Assembly (NCBI GenBank): GCA_903813345.2
Contig: CAIIXF020000001.1
Coordinates: 28,695,915-28,759,914 of the forward strand
DNA length: 64,000 nt
Direction: 5' to 3'
From: Owenia fusiformis
Lineage: Eukaryota > Annelida > Polychaeta > Sabellida > Oweniidae
Shown here: positions 34,319 through 46,890 of the stretch, piece by piece
Layout: the number at the start of each line of letters is the position of its first letter
Position numbering within the stretch: the first letter of the stretch is position 1
Program-made: the position numbers and the translations under genes
The notes under the pieces: generated by a model
What the model was told of the DNA's origin: nothing
The model's input: the letters and a program-made list of their open reading frames with translations, nothing else
The model's database searches: none

Positions 34319-37300
34319 AGACTCCAGATTGAAAATCTGTAGTCTATTGTTTTCTTTTTATTATTAGGAGGCCCTCCTGAAAGGGCCTCCTATAGCTTTT
34401 GTAGCTTTTCTTTATTCTTTATTCTTTCTTTATTCTTTATTTATTATTCTTCCAAAGCATTTTTCTCCTACTTCCAACTAGCTTTCAACTACCTACTATA
34501 TGATCCTACTAGGAACCTTGTCTGGAATAGGGGGGAAAATATTTTTTATCTAGGTCAAGGTCAAAGGTCAAAATCTAGGTCAAATCTAAGTTTTTTTTCA
34601 AGTTTCTCAAGTTTGTCATTATACTTCATTATTTCTTGCGATGAATTAAACTGAAACTACATTTAAGTATTCTCTACAAATTGTTCACTATATGTCAGCA
34701 TTAAATTTTTACCGTTTTTGAGATATTTGACGTCAAAAAACGGTCAAAAAGGTCATTTTTCAACTTGCTTCAATCTGACCAATTTTTTTTTTAAAAATCA
34801 TCTACAAGTTCCCAGGAGTCCAAATCTGACCTCAGATTTGACCTTTGACCTTCGGTTGACCTTCAGTGACCTCCGAAAGGTCAAAAAGTTGATTTTTCAA
34901 ATCGATTTTCTGGATTCAAATTTAGGTATATCTATTCACAAAAGACCTTTTGAGGTCTAAAAAAGTAAAATTTGCAAGGTCAAAGGTCAAGGTCATCAAA
35001 CGAAATCACAAACTGTGTTTTCTAAGTTTCTCAAAATTGGAGACTACAAATCAATTTTTTTTACTTAAAGTCAGAATATATATTCCTCTAAAGGCTCTAC
35101 ACATATTAGCAATTGACTATTTATTAAAATTTTGCTCCAGTTTTGAGATATTAGAACTCAAAAACTGAAAAATGGTCAAATTTCGAAATTTTTGAGGGTC
35201 AAATTTCAACTTGCTCTAAATTGACCAAACTTTTTTTTAAAAAGCATCTACAAGATCTCAGGAACTCAAATCTGACCTTAGTTTTGACCTATGACCTTTA
35301 GTTGACCTTCAGTGACCTTCGAAAGGTCAGAAAAGTTGATTTTTCAAATTGAGTCTTTGGATTCAAATTTAGGTCAGTCTAATTACAAAAAGCCTACTGA
35401 GGTCTCAAAAAGTAAAAATTTCAAGGTCAAAGGTCAAGGTCATCAAATTAGGTCACAAACTGTGCTATCTAAGTTTCTCATACTTCAAGACTTCAAATCA
35501 ATATTTTTAATTGAAAGTCAAGATATACTTTTCTCTAAGGGTTCTACACATATTAGTCATTGACTATTTATTAAAATTTTGTCCCACTTTTGAGATATAA
35601 GAGCTCAAAAACTGAAAAAGGTCATTTTTTCAAAGTTTATAAGGTCAAATTTTAACTTCCTTCAAATTCACCCAACTTTTTTTTAAAAATCATCTTCAAC
35701 TTCTCAGGAGTTCATATTTAACCTCAGATTTGACATTTGACCTTTAGTTGACCTTCAGTGACCTTTGAAATGTCAGAAAAGTTGATTTTTCAAATTGAGT
35801 TTTTGGACTCAAATTTAGGGTTGGCCTAATCAAAAAAAACTACTGAGCTCTAGAATAGTAAAATTTTCAAGGTCAAGGGTCACGGTTATCAAATTAGGTC
35901 AAAGGTCAAGATCTAGGTCAAATCTAAATTTTTTTCAAGTTTCTCAACTTTGTCCTTATACTTCGTTATTTCTTGCGATGAATTAAACTGAAACTACATT
36001 TTGGTATTCTCTATAAATTCTTCACTATATGTCAGCAATAAATTTTTACCGTTTTTGAGATATTTGACGTAAAAAAACGGTCAAAAAAGGTCATTTTTCA
36101 ACTTGCTTCAATCTGACCAAATTTTTTTTATAACTCATCTACAAGTTCCCAGGAGTCCAAATCTGACCTCAGATTTGACCTTTGAACTTTAATTGACCTT
36201 CAATGACCTTCGAAAGGTAAGAAAAGTTGATTTTTTAAATTGAGTCTTTGGATTCAAATTTAGGTCAGCTTAATTACAAAAGTCCTACTGAGGTCTGAAA
36301 AAGTAAAACTTTTCAAAGTCAAAGGTCAAGATCATGAAATTAGGTCACAAACTGTGCTATCTAAGTTTCACAAAGTTCGACTACAAACCAATATTTTTAA
36401 TCCTGAGTCGAAATAAACACATTCCTCTAAGGGTTGTACACATATTAGCAATTGACTATCTAATTGAATTTTATCCCAGTTTGAGATATAAGAGTTCAAA
36501 AGTTGAAAAAAGGTCAATTTCGAAATCTTTCAAGGTCAAATTTAAATTCGCTTCAAATTGACAAAATCTTTTTTTGAAAATCATCTACAAGTTTTCAGGA
36601 GTTCACATCTGACCTCAGATTTGATATTTGTCCTTTAGTTGACCTTCAAATTGTCAAAAATGCCTAAGAGGGCCTCCGTGAGATTGCTTGCAATCTTCAA
36701 AAGTCTAGTTCTTTTTCTTCTTTTTTCTTTCTTCCTCCTAACAGATTTTCTCTCCAACTATAACATCTTACTTAATCCAACTTACATGGTTAACTAAAGA
36801 CTCTATCCGGCTTTCTGGGAAATTAGGTCAAATTTTTATCTAGGTCAAAGGTCAAGAACTAGGTCAAATCTTACATTTTCAACATTCTTCATCATATCTT
36901 CGTCAATATTCTTCGTAACTCCTTCATCTTTTTTCTATCGTGTAGCTTAGAAAAAAGCGAATCAAAAGTATGACATCAGAATTTTGATAACTCTTACCGA
37001 TTTTGAGAAATGGCGTCCGGAAAGTAGGTCAGAACAAGAAGTTCTCCAAATTCAACATGTGAGTTATGAAATAAGTGTGGAATGATCTCAGGAATCCGAA
37101 TCTGCAAACCAAATTTGGATCAGACTTCCGGTTCGGAAGTTATGGCGTTTTGAAAGCTCAAAATCGCTAAATTTGGTGCCTATGTTAAGTCAATGGGAAA
37201 AAAGACTTTTTGAAGTGTAAAATACAAGATATAGACTGGGTACAGCTTAACATAATGAATGCTTATAAAATAAAAGAAGGGGACCTCAAAAGCTACATAG

Positions 37301-38280
37301 CTTCAAAATTTGGACACCAAAATGCCTAGGTCAAAATCTAGGTCAAATTCATAGTTTTTCCTTATTTTTACGATTCTGACACTACACTTTAATAATTTAC
37401 TTCAAAATTTTGTATACAGGTAGCAAAGAGTGTGCTAATAGTGTTAGCCTTTTGCCGTCAGAAAGTATTTTGACCCACTTTCGAGATATGGTGTCCGAAA
37501 AGTAGGTCAAAATAAAAAGTTCTCCAAATTTAACATATGAGCTGTGAATTAAGGGTAGAATTTTCCCAGGAATCCGAATCTGCAAACCAAATTTCAATCC
37601 GACTTTTGATTCGGAAGTTATGGCGTTTTGAAAGCTCAAAAGTCGCTAAATTTGGTGCCCCATGTTATGTCAATGAGAAAAAAGATTTTTTTGGATTGTA
37701 AAATACCAGATATGAACTGAGTACAGCTTAACATTCTGAAAGCCTATAAAAGAAGGGGACCTCGAAGGCTACCTAGCTTTAAAATTTGGACACCAAAATG
37801 CCTAAGTCAAAATCTAGGTCAAATTCATAGTTTTTCCTTATTTTTGCGATTCGGACATTACACTTTAATGATTTGCTTCGAAATTGTGTATACAGGTAGC
37901 AAAGAGTATGCTTATAGTGTTAGCCTTTTGCCGTCATAAAGTATTTTGACCCACTTTTGAGATATGGTGTCTGAAAAGTAGGTCAAAATAAAAAGTTCTC
38001 AAAATTTAACGTATGAGTTATGAATTAAGGGTAGAATTTTCTCAGGAATCAGAATCTTTAAACCAAATTTCGATCCAACTTCTGATTAGATAGTTATAGC
38101 GGTTTGAAGTCTCGAAAAGTCGATATGATGATATCCCCATGTTAAGCCAATGGAGTCGAAGATAACATTCTTAAGAGTTGTCTAAATGTCTATATTCTAG
38201 CTGACTCAGCTTATTCTGAATGACTCAGCTTACAAGTATTTGGATGACTCAGCTTAAAAAAAGTCTGAAATCTGGAGTCT
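34319..38280. mobile_element. 4-kb composite repeat with AGACTCCAGATT termini, AGGTCA-rich
   Basis: The left end AGACTCCAGATT (34319-34330) is inverted as AATCTGGAGTCT at 38269-38280. Inside are two tandem arrays: about 4.5 units of about 445 bp (34540-36660) and three units of about 477 bp (37000-38110). The first array is bounded by GGAGGCCCTCCTGAAAGGGC (about 34367) and AGAGGGCCTCC (about 36667). AGGTCA and its complement TGACCT occur dozens of times. Short open frames inside are not conserved between units, so I see no gene. Confidence 0.75.
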
Positions 38281-39224
38281 TAAATTGAACTTGTTCAATT
38301 TACATGTCTAGTTACATTTGTGATGGGAAACTGTACCATAATTGAAAATTTTGATTATACTACTTATCATGCAATCTGAAACAGTCATGCACAATAATAT
38401 GAATTGCTTTACTGCACACATAACAACATATTAGCAGACACACAACCTACACCCCACTATAAAACTATTTTATAAAATTACTTTTACCAACCTAATATAT
38501 TTTGCAAAAAAATAAAACAGAAGGTAAATTCTAGATTAAAAGTTGTGTTACCTCATTTTGTATGCCGTGTGTCTTTTGCCTGTCACCTTGAGCTACAGCA
38601 CTATGATGTGTCTCTCCAACTTTGTCATGCCCTGACTCATCCTTTAAAAGCTCATTCTAGCCCCAAGCTTTTTATATGTACATTTGTCTTAAACTTTTGT
38701 TTAAACAGGATTTCAACTAATATGAACCTAATCAAAGAATTCTATACTAAAATCTAATAAAAATACCACCTTTATTCAGAGTTCAATCAATTGCATTTCT
38801 TATTGATGTCACTTAATTAAATAAATTACTCAAAATCTTAAAATTTGAGACTGCCGTATCTAGCAAAGAATGACTTTTAGTAAAGCATTTGTTGTGTCAG
38901 ATTAAGATTGGTAGCCTCTTTAGAACAGTAACTTCATCCTAATTTTGATTAGTTTTTTCTGTAATCACTGATCTGCATATTTTTATTCACTTAAGCATAG
39001 ATATAATATTTCACTTCGTTAAATGAGGTTGTTAACACCCCTCAGCCTAGAAACTAAATTGTATATTACTTTATAGAAAGAAATGTCCATTATATCATTA
39101 TGTTTAAAAACTCAAGCAAATTTTTTATATAAAGCTACCTTTACACAACCTTAATTCATTGTAATGACATTTTATCTCTATTACCTTTTTAGTTCTACAA
39201 AAATAAGTGTTTCATTGAAGGCCA
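38281..39224. other. intergenic, AT-rich, nothing recognised
   Basis: No exon, RNA gene or clear repeat could be supported. Confidence 0.5.
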
Positions 39225-39225
39225 G

Positions 39226-39490
39226 GGGCGGATCTGGGAACCAACAAGAGGGGCCCAAATATCAGGTCAAAAAAAAACTTTTGGGCCCCTAAAATGCAAA
39301 AGTGGGCCCAAATTTTGAAATTATGAGGCCCAGTTTCTTCAAAATTTGGCCTGAAATGAAAAATAAGGCCCAGTTATGTCCAAAAGACCCACTTTTTGAG
39401 GCTTAAGGTCTTTTTTGGCCCAAAATCTTTTTTGGACCCAATTTTTTTTTTCTGTGCCCGGGCCCCCCCCCACCCCAGATCCACCAGTAA
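39226..39490. mobile_element. small hAT-like MITE (CAGGGGCGGATCTGGG end)
   Basis: The left end CAGGGGCGGATCTGGG pairs with CCCAGATCCACCAGT at the right, and the interior is G/C-run rich (GGGCCC, AAATTTTGG). CAGGGGCGGAT-type ends are common for hAT-derived MITEs. Related copies are at about 49480-49660 and 50330-50525. Confidence 0.6.
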
Positions 39491-42322
39491 AGGCCCATAT
39501 ACTGCTAATGTTATTGCTTATAATTGAACAATTATCTTTACAAAGACTGTGTCTACAGCAATGTTTTGTTTTCCAAAATCTTCATCTATTCCAAAAATGT
39601 AGCATATTGGAGAGACTCCAGGTTAAGTTTACACAATATTGCATATGGAAAATATTCATGAAATCAAAATGACCTACATATCATTGATGATAGGATACAA
39701 CACCTCTACTATTAAAAAATAAAAAATGAATCGGTATAATTTGGTGTGAGATTCTGGTACTCTCTTGCCTACTGTTGTGTTAATATATGAAGTTTCAGTG
39801 AACATAAGGTCTGTTTTGCATTTATTGTGACAAGCAATCCCAAGTGAGATTGTTTCCGAAGGGGAGGTCCAGTACGGCAAACATGTTTGTACAGAAGCAG
39901 GAGATTTGTCCACAAACCAATTTTAGGGACTTTGAGGCATTGTAAAGTATTTACTCTGAGGCAAATAATTTAATCATTATATCTTGAGGTAAAAATCCAA
40001 ATGGGGGCAAAATATAACTCTGACGCACATTTTTTCAAATTTGCAACTAAGCGTTTCAAAGCTTGACAATGGTAAGGGCTTCTTACATGACAAAATGTTA
40101 CCACCTAGTTGCTAACAAATATTATTAGTTCAATCTTAAGTCAGATTTGAATTTCTGAGAACTCTGTAGATGATTTTTTGACCCTGAGTAGGTAATTCTA
40201 CCTCACTGTATTACGTAACAAAGAGACTATATGAGAGAGCGGTCAGCTGCTGGTTAATCACTTGTGGTTCAGCTTGCTTAACACTAAGAGCTCATGCAGC
40301 ATGGCTGCTATTTTACCTTTTGATTTTCTTTGAGGATTAAATGTTCAGATACCAAAGAAAGTAAACTTGTTACTCAAAGTAGATATGTTATTTCGTAATA
40401 ATTTCAGTTTTTTAAAGTGCCATGAATGGCCTAAGTTAAATGTTAGATTTTTAAAAAAAGAAAGAAAGGATATATCACTTGTTCCGGAGGAATCTATTTA
40501 TTTAAAAGAAATTAGGACTGTGGCAAGATCAATCATAGGATGATTGTCCGAGGAGAGGATGTTTCCAGAAATAAATCGGTTTGGTGTCTTCAAAGACTAG
40601 GCTACCGGTTCTAGAGCCCGTTCTAGAGTTATGTTCCAGTTGCAGATGCACGTACAGTCTCTCCAAATTTCTATTACACGAAGTAATGAAGCCAACACTG
40701 CAAGATTGGTAATATAAGATTTTTTATATGTAACCGTTAAAGGTTTGTTTTTTAAGTGAAATGAAACCTCAAATGTGAGGATGTCAAATGGCCAGCATGT
40801 GAATGTTGGCAAAGTTGGAATCATCCAACTGTTGACTAAAAAGGGAGTTCCTCCCAAAAATGAAACCTCAAAGGCAAGGATGTCAAATGGCTAGCATGCG
40901 AGTGTTGGTAAAATTGGAGCCAGCCAATAGTTGACTATAAAGGGAGTTCCTCTCAAAAATAGGATGCCTGTAGATTAAAATTATGTAGATTAAACCGAAG
41001 TACCTTGCTTGGAATCATTTAATTGTTGGTAATGGGAGTTCCTCCCAAATAGAACATAGGTATATTCCAGCCTTACACTGCTTGGAATATCTGTAATTAC
41101 TGAAGAATGGAAGTTCCTTCCAAAACTGTTTAAGTGTATTACATTGATGGAACATTTTTCCCGTTTCATCTTCTTTAAGAAGAATGAAAAAATTAAAGAA
41201 GCTTGTTTGTAGCCATGCATGGCACAAATGTAGAAACCCATTATGTTCAGTAACTAATCCTGTTTTGAGGAAGTTGCTAGCTAGAGCTGCCTCAGCTCGG
41301 ATCAAATTGTGGCAATAGAATCGCAAAAACATGTTTTTCTTTCTAAAGTTCAAAGATATAAGGGACATGTGCACCCTTTTGAAAACATTGCTACTATTAA
41401 ACATGGGCAAAATAAGCTACAATATTCAGTATAATTCTCAGAGCCAATCAAGCGTCAACCTTGTTTCAGACTGATGATCAAGTCTTTTTGCATCATGGCA
41501 ATCGCATCTGTCCCAGATCAAGAGCTATCACGGTAATAGAGCTAAGGTAGTTTGAAATTTTTTTTTTTTTAACAGGAATCATTATATCCTTATATACCTT
41601 TTAAACAAAAAGATTAAAATGGGAGAAATTAGCACAGTGAGTGCAAGAAAATGATAATTTTTCATTAAAACTTGACTTTTATCCAACTCTATCCTTGAGG
41701 ATAGAGGTCCATGCATTAAACAAACTTGACTAAGACTTAATCTTCATTCGAAAAGTTAAACAATCTTAAGTGTGGATGATCCAAAATTGAAACTTTCTAA
41801 ACAGACATTTGGCCTTATACAGAAAGAATACTAGATATAGCATCATAAAAATCACACACTTTGATGAGAATGCTTAAGATTATAATTACTTGAAAGTATC
41901 AGCTTTTTTAGCTAGGTCACTAATTTTTTAGAAATGATGCTTTAAATGCATAAACTGTGAAGTCAGTGTTATCACTTTTCATCTTTATTCATACAGTATG
42001 TATTACATTAATGTTGGTACCTTGACAGATATTAGTCATACAAAAATGCGTGCACACAAAACATTGTGTCTACTTGGGAAGGACACATGAGAAACAGTTC
42101 TAAGGATAACATAGAAACAATGTGAAATCACAGCTTGCTAACCTTATTACATAAGCATGAGCATCTTTTTCAAAGGTCATTGGGTTTGTGTCTTTATTGT
42201 TGCAACTTATGATAATCTCCTACTTTTTCAATACATGAATCTTGAATAAGATGAAAGTAAGGCATGAAACATCAGAGGCAATTATGAAGCAATTATATCA
42301 TTATCAAATGATTCTAATGTAG
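39491..42322. other. intergenic; 110-bp direct repeat and a TIR-like block
   Basis: About 40757-40975 holds two units of about 110 bp (AATGAAACCTCAAA ... GGGAGTTCCTC), with a third degenerate at about 41030. About 40193-40260 (TCTACCTCACTGTATTACGT) is inverted at 46253-46300. No gene recognised. Confidence 0.55.
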
Positions 42323-42331
42323 CTGGCAGAC

Positions 42332-44455
42332 CGGTTGGAAGAAAAGGATGACACCACAAAAGGATGACACCATAAAAGGATGACACCACAAAAGGATGAC
42401 ACCACAAAAGGATGACACTAGTAGAAAAAGGATGAAACTTGTAAAATGTTATAAGAAGTAGATGACAATGCATGATTTCTATATCTCATTTTAACTTGAT
42501 CCAAATGATGACAATGAGAATAAAACAAGAGGAACCATTGTAGGAGCTAAGATACATTAGGGGTTGAGTTAAGAAAGACTTTCGTCATTGTATAGTTATT
42601 ATTATGAATGCATATTGTAATTTGAGAAATCTAATGATCTGCCATGGTAGTTTATGCAAAAATAGCTACAAGTCTACGGAATCCAAACTGTCATAATCAA
42701 AAGCCATTTTGAAATTCAGCTGCCATCTTAAACAATTTTTTTGTGAGCACAGGTCCTTTGTCCTCAGCATCAGTATATAAAATTTGAGCCAAATCAGCTT
42801 GTATTAGTAATTGTAAACTTGTATTAAGTAATCAAGTATTACATTCTTTTATGAAAAAATGGTGGCCATTGTATTAAATAATCAAGGATTTTGTATGCAA
42901 AATGGTGGCCCTTTTAAAATTCAGCTGCCATATTTCTTCTTCAGCGGAGCTCCTGCGTCCCTAGGCCATATAGGCTTCAACATATAAAATGTCAATTGAA
43001 TCTATCCACTAGTATTTAAGTTATCAAAGATAACATTTTTATGAAAATAGTCGCCAATTTGAAACTAAATGGCCATCTTGAAAATCTCTTATTGAGCAGA
43101 GCCCCATCATCCCTCGGCATCAGCATAAAAATTGGAACCAAATCAACTATTCTAGTATTTGAGTTAAAATTATATAATAATAAAAGTTATAATTTTACAA
43201 AAAAAGCCTATAAAATTGAATCAAATTCAAAAATGAATCAAATCCATCAACTAGTATTTTGTAATCCATCAGACAAACAAACGAATGGACAGGTGGCTTC
43301 TCTATATCCATGCAAACTTCATTTGGTAGGATAACAAAATGTGTTCCCCTGTATGAAGGCCACTGGAGTTTCCAAAGATATCTTGTCAGACTTTGTGAAT
43401 TTGCAGAATTGCCTCCTGTCGCCAATTACATCATAAGTAGAATGGTCTGAACAGATCCTCTTTTTGAAGTACTGTATATCATCTAAATAAACCTTTTATA
43501 TCTTGTAGATCTAATTTTTTCTTATTTTGTTTATATATAATTTGTTGTTGTTCTTATACTAAAATATGCAGACCTTTCTTGGGACATGCTTTTCATAATG
43601 AAAATATTCAAGAACTGATGAATTAATTCAACTTACAAACGATTATGTAAATTAAGTCAAGTGTGGTCATTTCCCAAAAATTATAAAGCTCTTAGATTGT
43701 ATGATTAAATAGTTTAAAGGTGTCATCACATGCAATAAACTACTTAAAAGATTCATCTTTAGAGTCAACCTTGCAAATAGATAAAATAGATAATTAAATA
43801 ATACAAGGAAAATACATGAAAAAGACAGAATACAAATAAACTAACGGAACTATTTCATTGTGAAATGAACCTTAAATACAATTCATCACTTTTTCTACGT
43901 AACTTTTGAATATTTGTGAAGCTGGTTTAAAAGTCCATCAACATTTACCAGGAAGGGAAAATTCATTGACACTCAGATGCATATCTTTCCTGTAACAGCA
44001 AATGGGCCTCAACAAATTGCACAAGCATGCAGTAACATTTCCCCATATTTACCTTTTAGTATCTACAATGAGACCACCTTTAAGTATGTTCTTCCAAATA
44101 ATATATGAAAACTAATATTGGATTTGAATTTATTTTTGATAAAACATACATAGTTGGCTGCTATGGTCAAATATAATTAAAAAAGAATTAAAATAAAGCA
44201 TGTTTCAAAACAATTCCACGACAAAACTTGATACTTTATGAACAGGCACGTGGGACAATCCTGGCCAAACTTGATATTTTATGTACAGGAAAGTGGGATA
44301 ATTCTGGTACACATGATCTTCATTGGGGTTTTAATAGGTACAAGCGACCTTTAGATGTAAACAAACACATCATAACAAAGAGTGTGCAAAGTTCAATCTG
44401 GTGTCATCCTTTTGTGGTGTCATCCGTTTATAGTGTCATCCTTTTCTTCCAACCG
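42332..44455. mobile_element. Foldback-like element with 16-bp tandem termini and 9-bp TSD
   Basis: The left end CGGTTGGAAGAAAAGGATGA opens five units of AAAGGATGACACCACA. The right end is the inverse with three units, closing CTTCCAACCG. CTGGCAGAC stands immediately outside both ends (42323-42331 and 44456-44464), an exact 9-bp duplication. The interior (1.9 kb) is non-coding; it contains repeated phrases such as AATTCAGCTGCCAT and TTTGAGCCAAATCA. The design (inverted ends made of short tandem repeats plus 9-bp duplication) matches Drosophila FB elements in form. Confidence 0.9.
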
Positions 44456-44464
44456 CTGGCAGAC

Positions 44465-46240
44465 TGGGGAACAATGGAATCCAGTGACTCAATCAGTCAT
44501 GGTGTCCAAGACATGACCCTCTTCACTGATGCATCAGGGAGTGGTTGATGCTGTGTATGAAATGGCATTTAAGGCAGCCCTTGCTCTTCTAAAGAAGATA
44601 ATAGTATGACTTAAATTACTTAGAAAAAGCCTACATCAAAAGTTGGCCTAATAATGTGTGACTGTATGACTCTGATAGTTCAACCTATATAAATGGGAAG
44701 AAATCTTTGCTTGCACACATAAAATGATCGTAAAGGTATTGAGTACATTTACTTTGGAAGTAGATGCAGAATCCAAATATGAAAACATTTGTGCTTATGA
44801 AAATGTAATTACTTGAGTTGCAAACCCTTTTAAATGTTCCCTAAAATAAGTTTTATTTTGCTTTAGAGTACTAATTGAGACTCATTTTGTGATCTTGAAT
44901 CTAAGATGAAGATAATCATATCATAATGATATAGGGTTGTCTATGTATTTTGATAAAATCTTTCAAAAGAAAGAAATGCATAAAGGGCACAACATTCCTT
45001 TGTTTGTGTCTAAAAACCAGAACCTGGTGAACATGCAAAGTTGCATTTTTGGGCTTGCCCTCTCACCTTCCAAAGAGGAGGGGGTGGGGGGTGAAATAAA
45101 TGTACTCAATACTCATTTCAGTATACCCAGATTTGCCAACAAGAAAAGTACTAAATATATTTTTAATTATACAAGTTATTGTTAGCTGCCCCAGCTATCC
45201 AAGTGTTGAATATTGAAGTTTTCTATAAAGCAAACAATTTTGATAACACTTACTAATAAGATAACCAATCTTTACTTGGAATGTCCATGTAAGCTATAAG
45301 TTATAATTATATTTAACAAGAGTAGGCCTGACAAAGGCTTTGTTTGGACATCTACATACATGTATTTAATGTAATTAGATATGCTCATTCCTGTAGCACT
45401 GTATACTTTACATCACCTCAGATAAATAAGTATTTCACTAAAAATAAAAGCATTTCATTGTTTGTCAATGTCCGTGGCTTAGCGCTAACTACATGCAAAT
45501 CGTCATAAAACATGACACCTCATTTCATAACAGAAGATATGAGCAGTAGCAGAATGGATACAGATAAGCATTGCATTTTTCACATCTAGAGATGTATAAA
45601 CAAGTTGCTCAATCATAGAATAAACAACTTTAAGAAATAAAAAGTAAATAACCTTTTTACTGCAACTTTGAATGGATGTTGATTTTTTAAAATATTTTAC
45701 TACAAATGAATTGTTACACTTTGTACCATTGACCATGCGAATGGTTAAATCTCATAAAACTGGTCATCAAATATGACTTCATGTGATTATTTGATAATGT
45801 TTTGACATTATGTAGATACATTCTTTTTTAATAAGAACTTATAACTGGGTTTCTTCAGAAACCTTTAACATTAATTGATGTAATATATCCCAATTTACAG
45901 CAGTAATTAACAACTCATGCCAAATCCATATTAGTATCTGGATAAGACTACAGGAATGCATGTGATGCTATATTTTATTTTTTGAAATGTCAAAAATGAG
46001 TTAAATACAGTGTATCAATAAACCTAAAGGGAAGGATGTGTTTTTACACAGCTGTGGGCATTGTGCTTTTGTGAGGTCTGAGTAATTAACTTGACACAAG
46101 ATTGTCTGAGTACAGCTTTAACAATTTCATTGTTTTGTTTCTATAATTGATGTTTCTTGAAGATAATCTTCATTACAAAAGTTATGCTTTTGTTGTTTCA
46201 AAATTTTATTTTGATATTCATTAATTATTGAGTGATCCCA
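44465..46240. other. intergenic, no gene seen
   Basis: AT-rich with scattered short frames lacking similarity. A G-rich tract lies at about 45070-45095. Confidence 0.5.
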
Positions 46241-46252
46241 TGCTTTAAAATC

Positions 46253-46470
46253 TCATATAGTCTCTTTGTTACGTAATACAGTGAGGTAGAATTGATAGTT
46301 AAACGAGACTTACCTTGGTAAGTTGAAGTTTGACTGTAGTTCTACCGAACTGTATGCAGGAACAAAGAGATTATATCCCACCCTATCCCTCCCAAATTGT
46401 TCCTGCATCATGACAATGTGATCACTCAATGCTCTCAATAGTGATTAACCAGCAGCTCAAATCTAAAGCC
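46253..46470. repeat. hairpin repeat related to 40193-40260
   Basis: TATAGTCTCTTTGTTACGTA and the later CAGGAACAAAGAGATTATA form hairpin arms around a loop containing ACTTACCTTGGTAAGT. TGATTAACCAGCAGCTC near 46441 is the inverse of GCTGCTGGTTAATCA at 40246. The element is non-coding as far as I can see. Confidence 0.65.
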
Positions 46471-46479
46471 AGAGAGAAC

Positions 46480-46890
46480 TTGAAGATGATTTGAAAAAAA
46501 ATTGGTCAATTTGAAGCAAGTTGAAAAAAGACCTTTTTGACCTTTTTTGACCTTGAGAAGGTCATTGAAGGTCAAATCTTAAAGCTAGAGTCACATTTGA
46601 CCTTCTGATAACTTGCAGATGATTTTTAAAAAAATTGGTCAATTTGAAGCAAGTTGAAAAAAATACCTTTTTAATCTTTTTTTGACCTTGAAAGGTCATT
46701 AAAGGTCAAATCTTAACTTCTATAAACTTGTAGCTGATTTGGAAAAAAATGAAGTCAGTCTAAACAGTATTTGTTAAGTTATTGGAAGTTTTAAGAATTT
46801 GTTACAGAAGCCGATCGCCAACCGCCAACCGCCGCCACCACAAAAAACGGAGACCATAACAATATGTCACCACTTCTTGGTGGTGACATA
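46480..46890. repeat. AGGTCA-type repeat, inverted relative of the 34-38 kb element
   Basis: Two units of about 130 bp carry TGACCTTGA(G)AAGGTCATT and AAATTGGTCAATTTGAAGCA, the complement of phrases in 34740-35260. The right end holds CGCCAACCGCCGCCACC and a hairpin TGTCACCACTTCTTGGTGGTGACA. Confidence 0.7.

Noticed and set aside
34718-36561. Several 70-85-codon plus-strand frames in the AGGTCA repeat
   Set aside because: They are not in the same frame between tandem units and are interrupted differently in each, so they are not coding.
43041-43334. 97-codon frame inside the 42.3-kb Foldback-like element as a transposase
   Set aside because: No catalytic or DNA-binding motif, composition like the surrounding AT-rich repeat.
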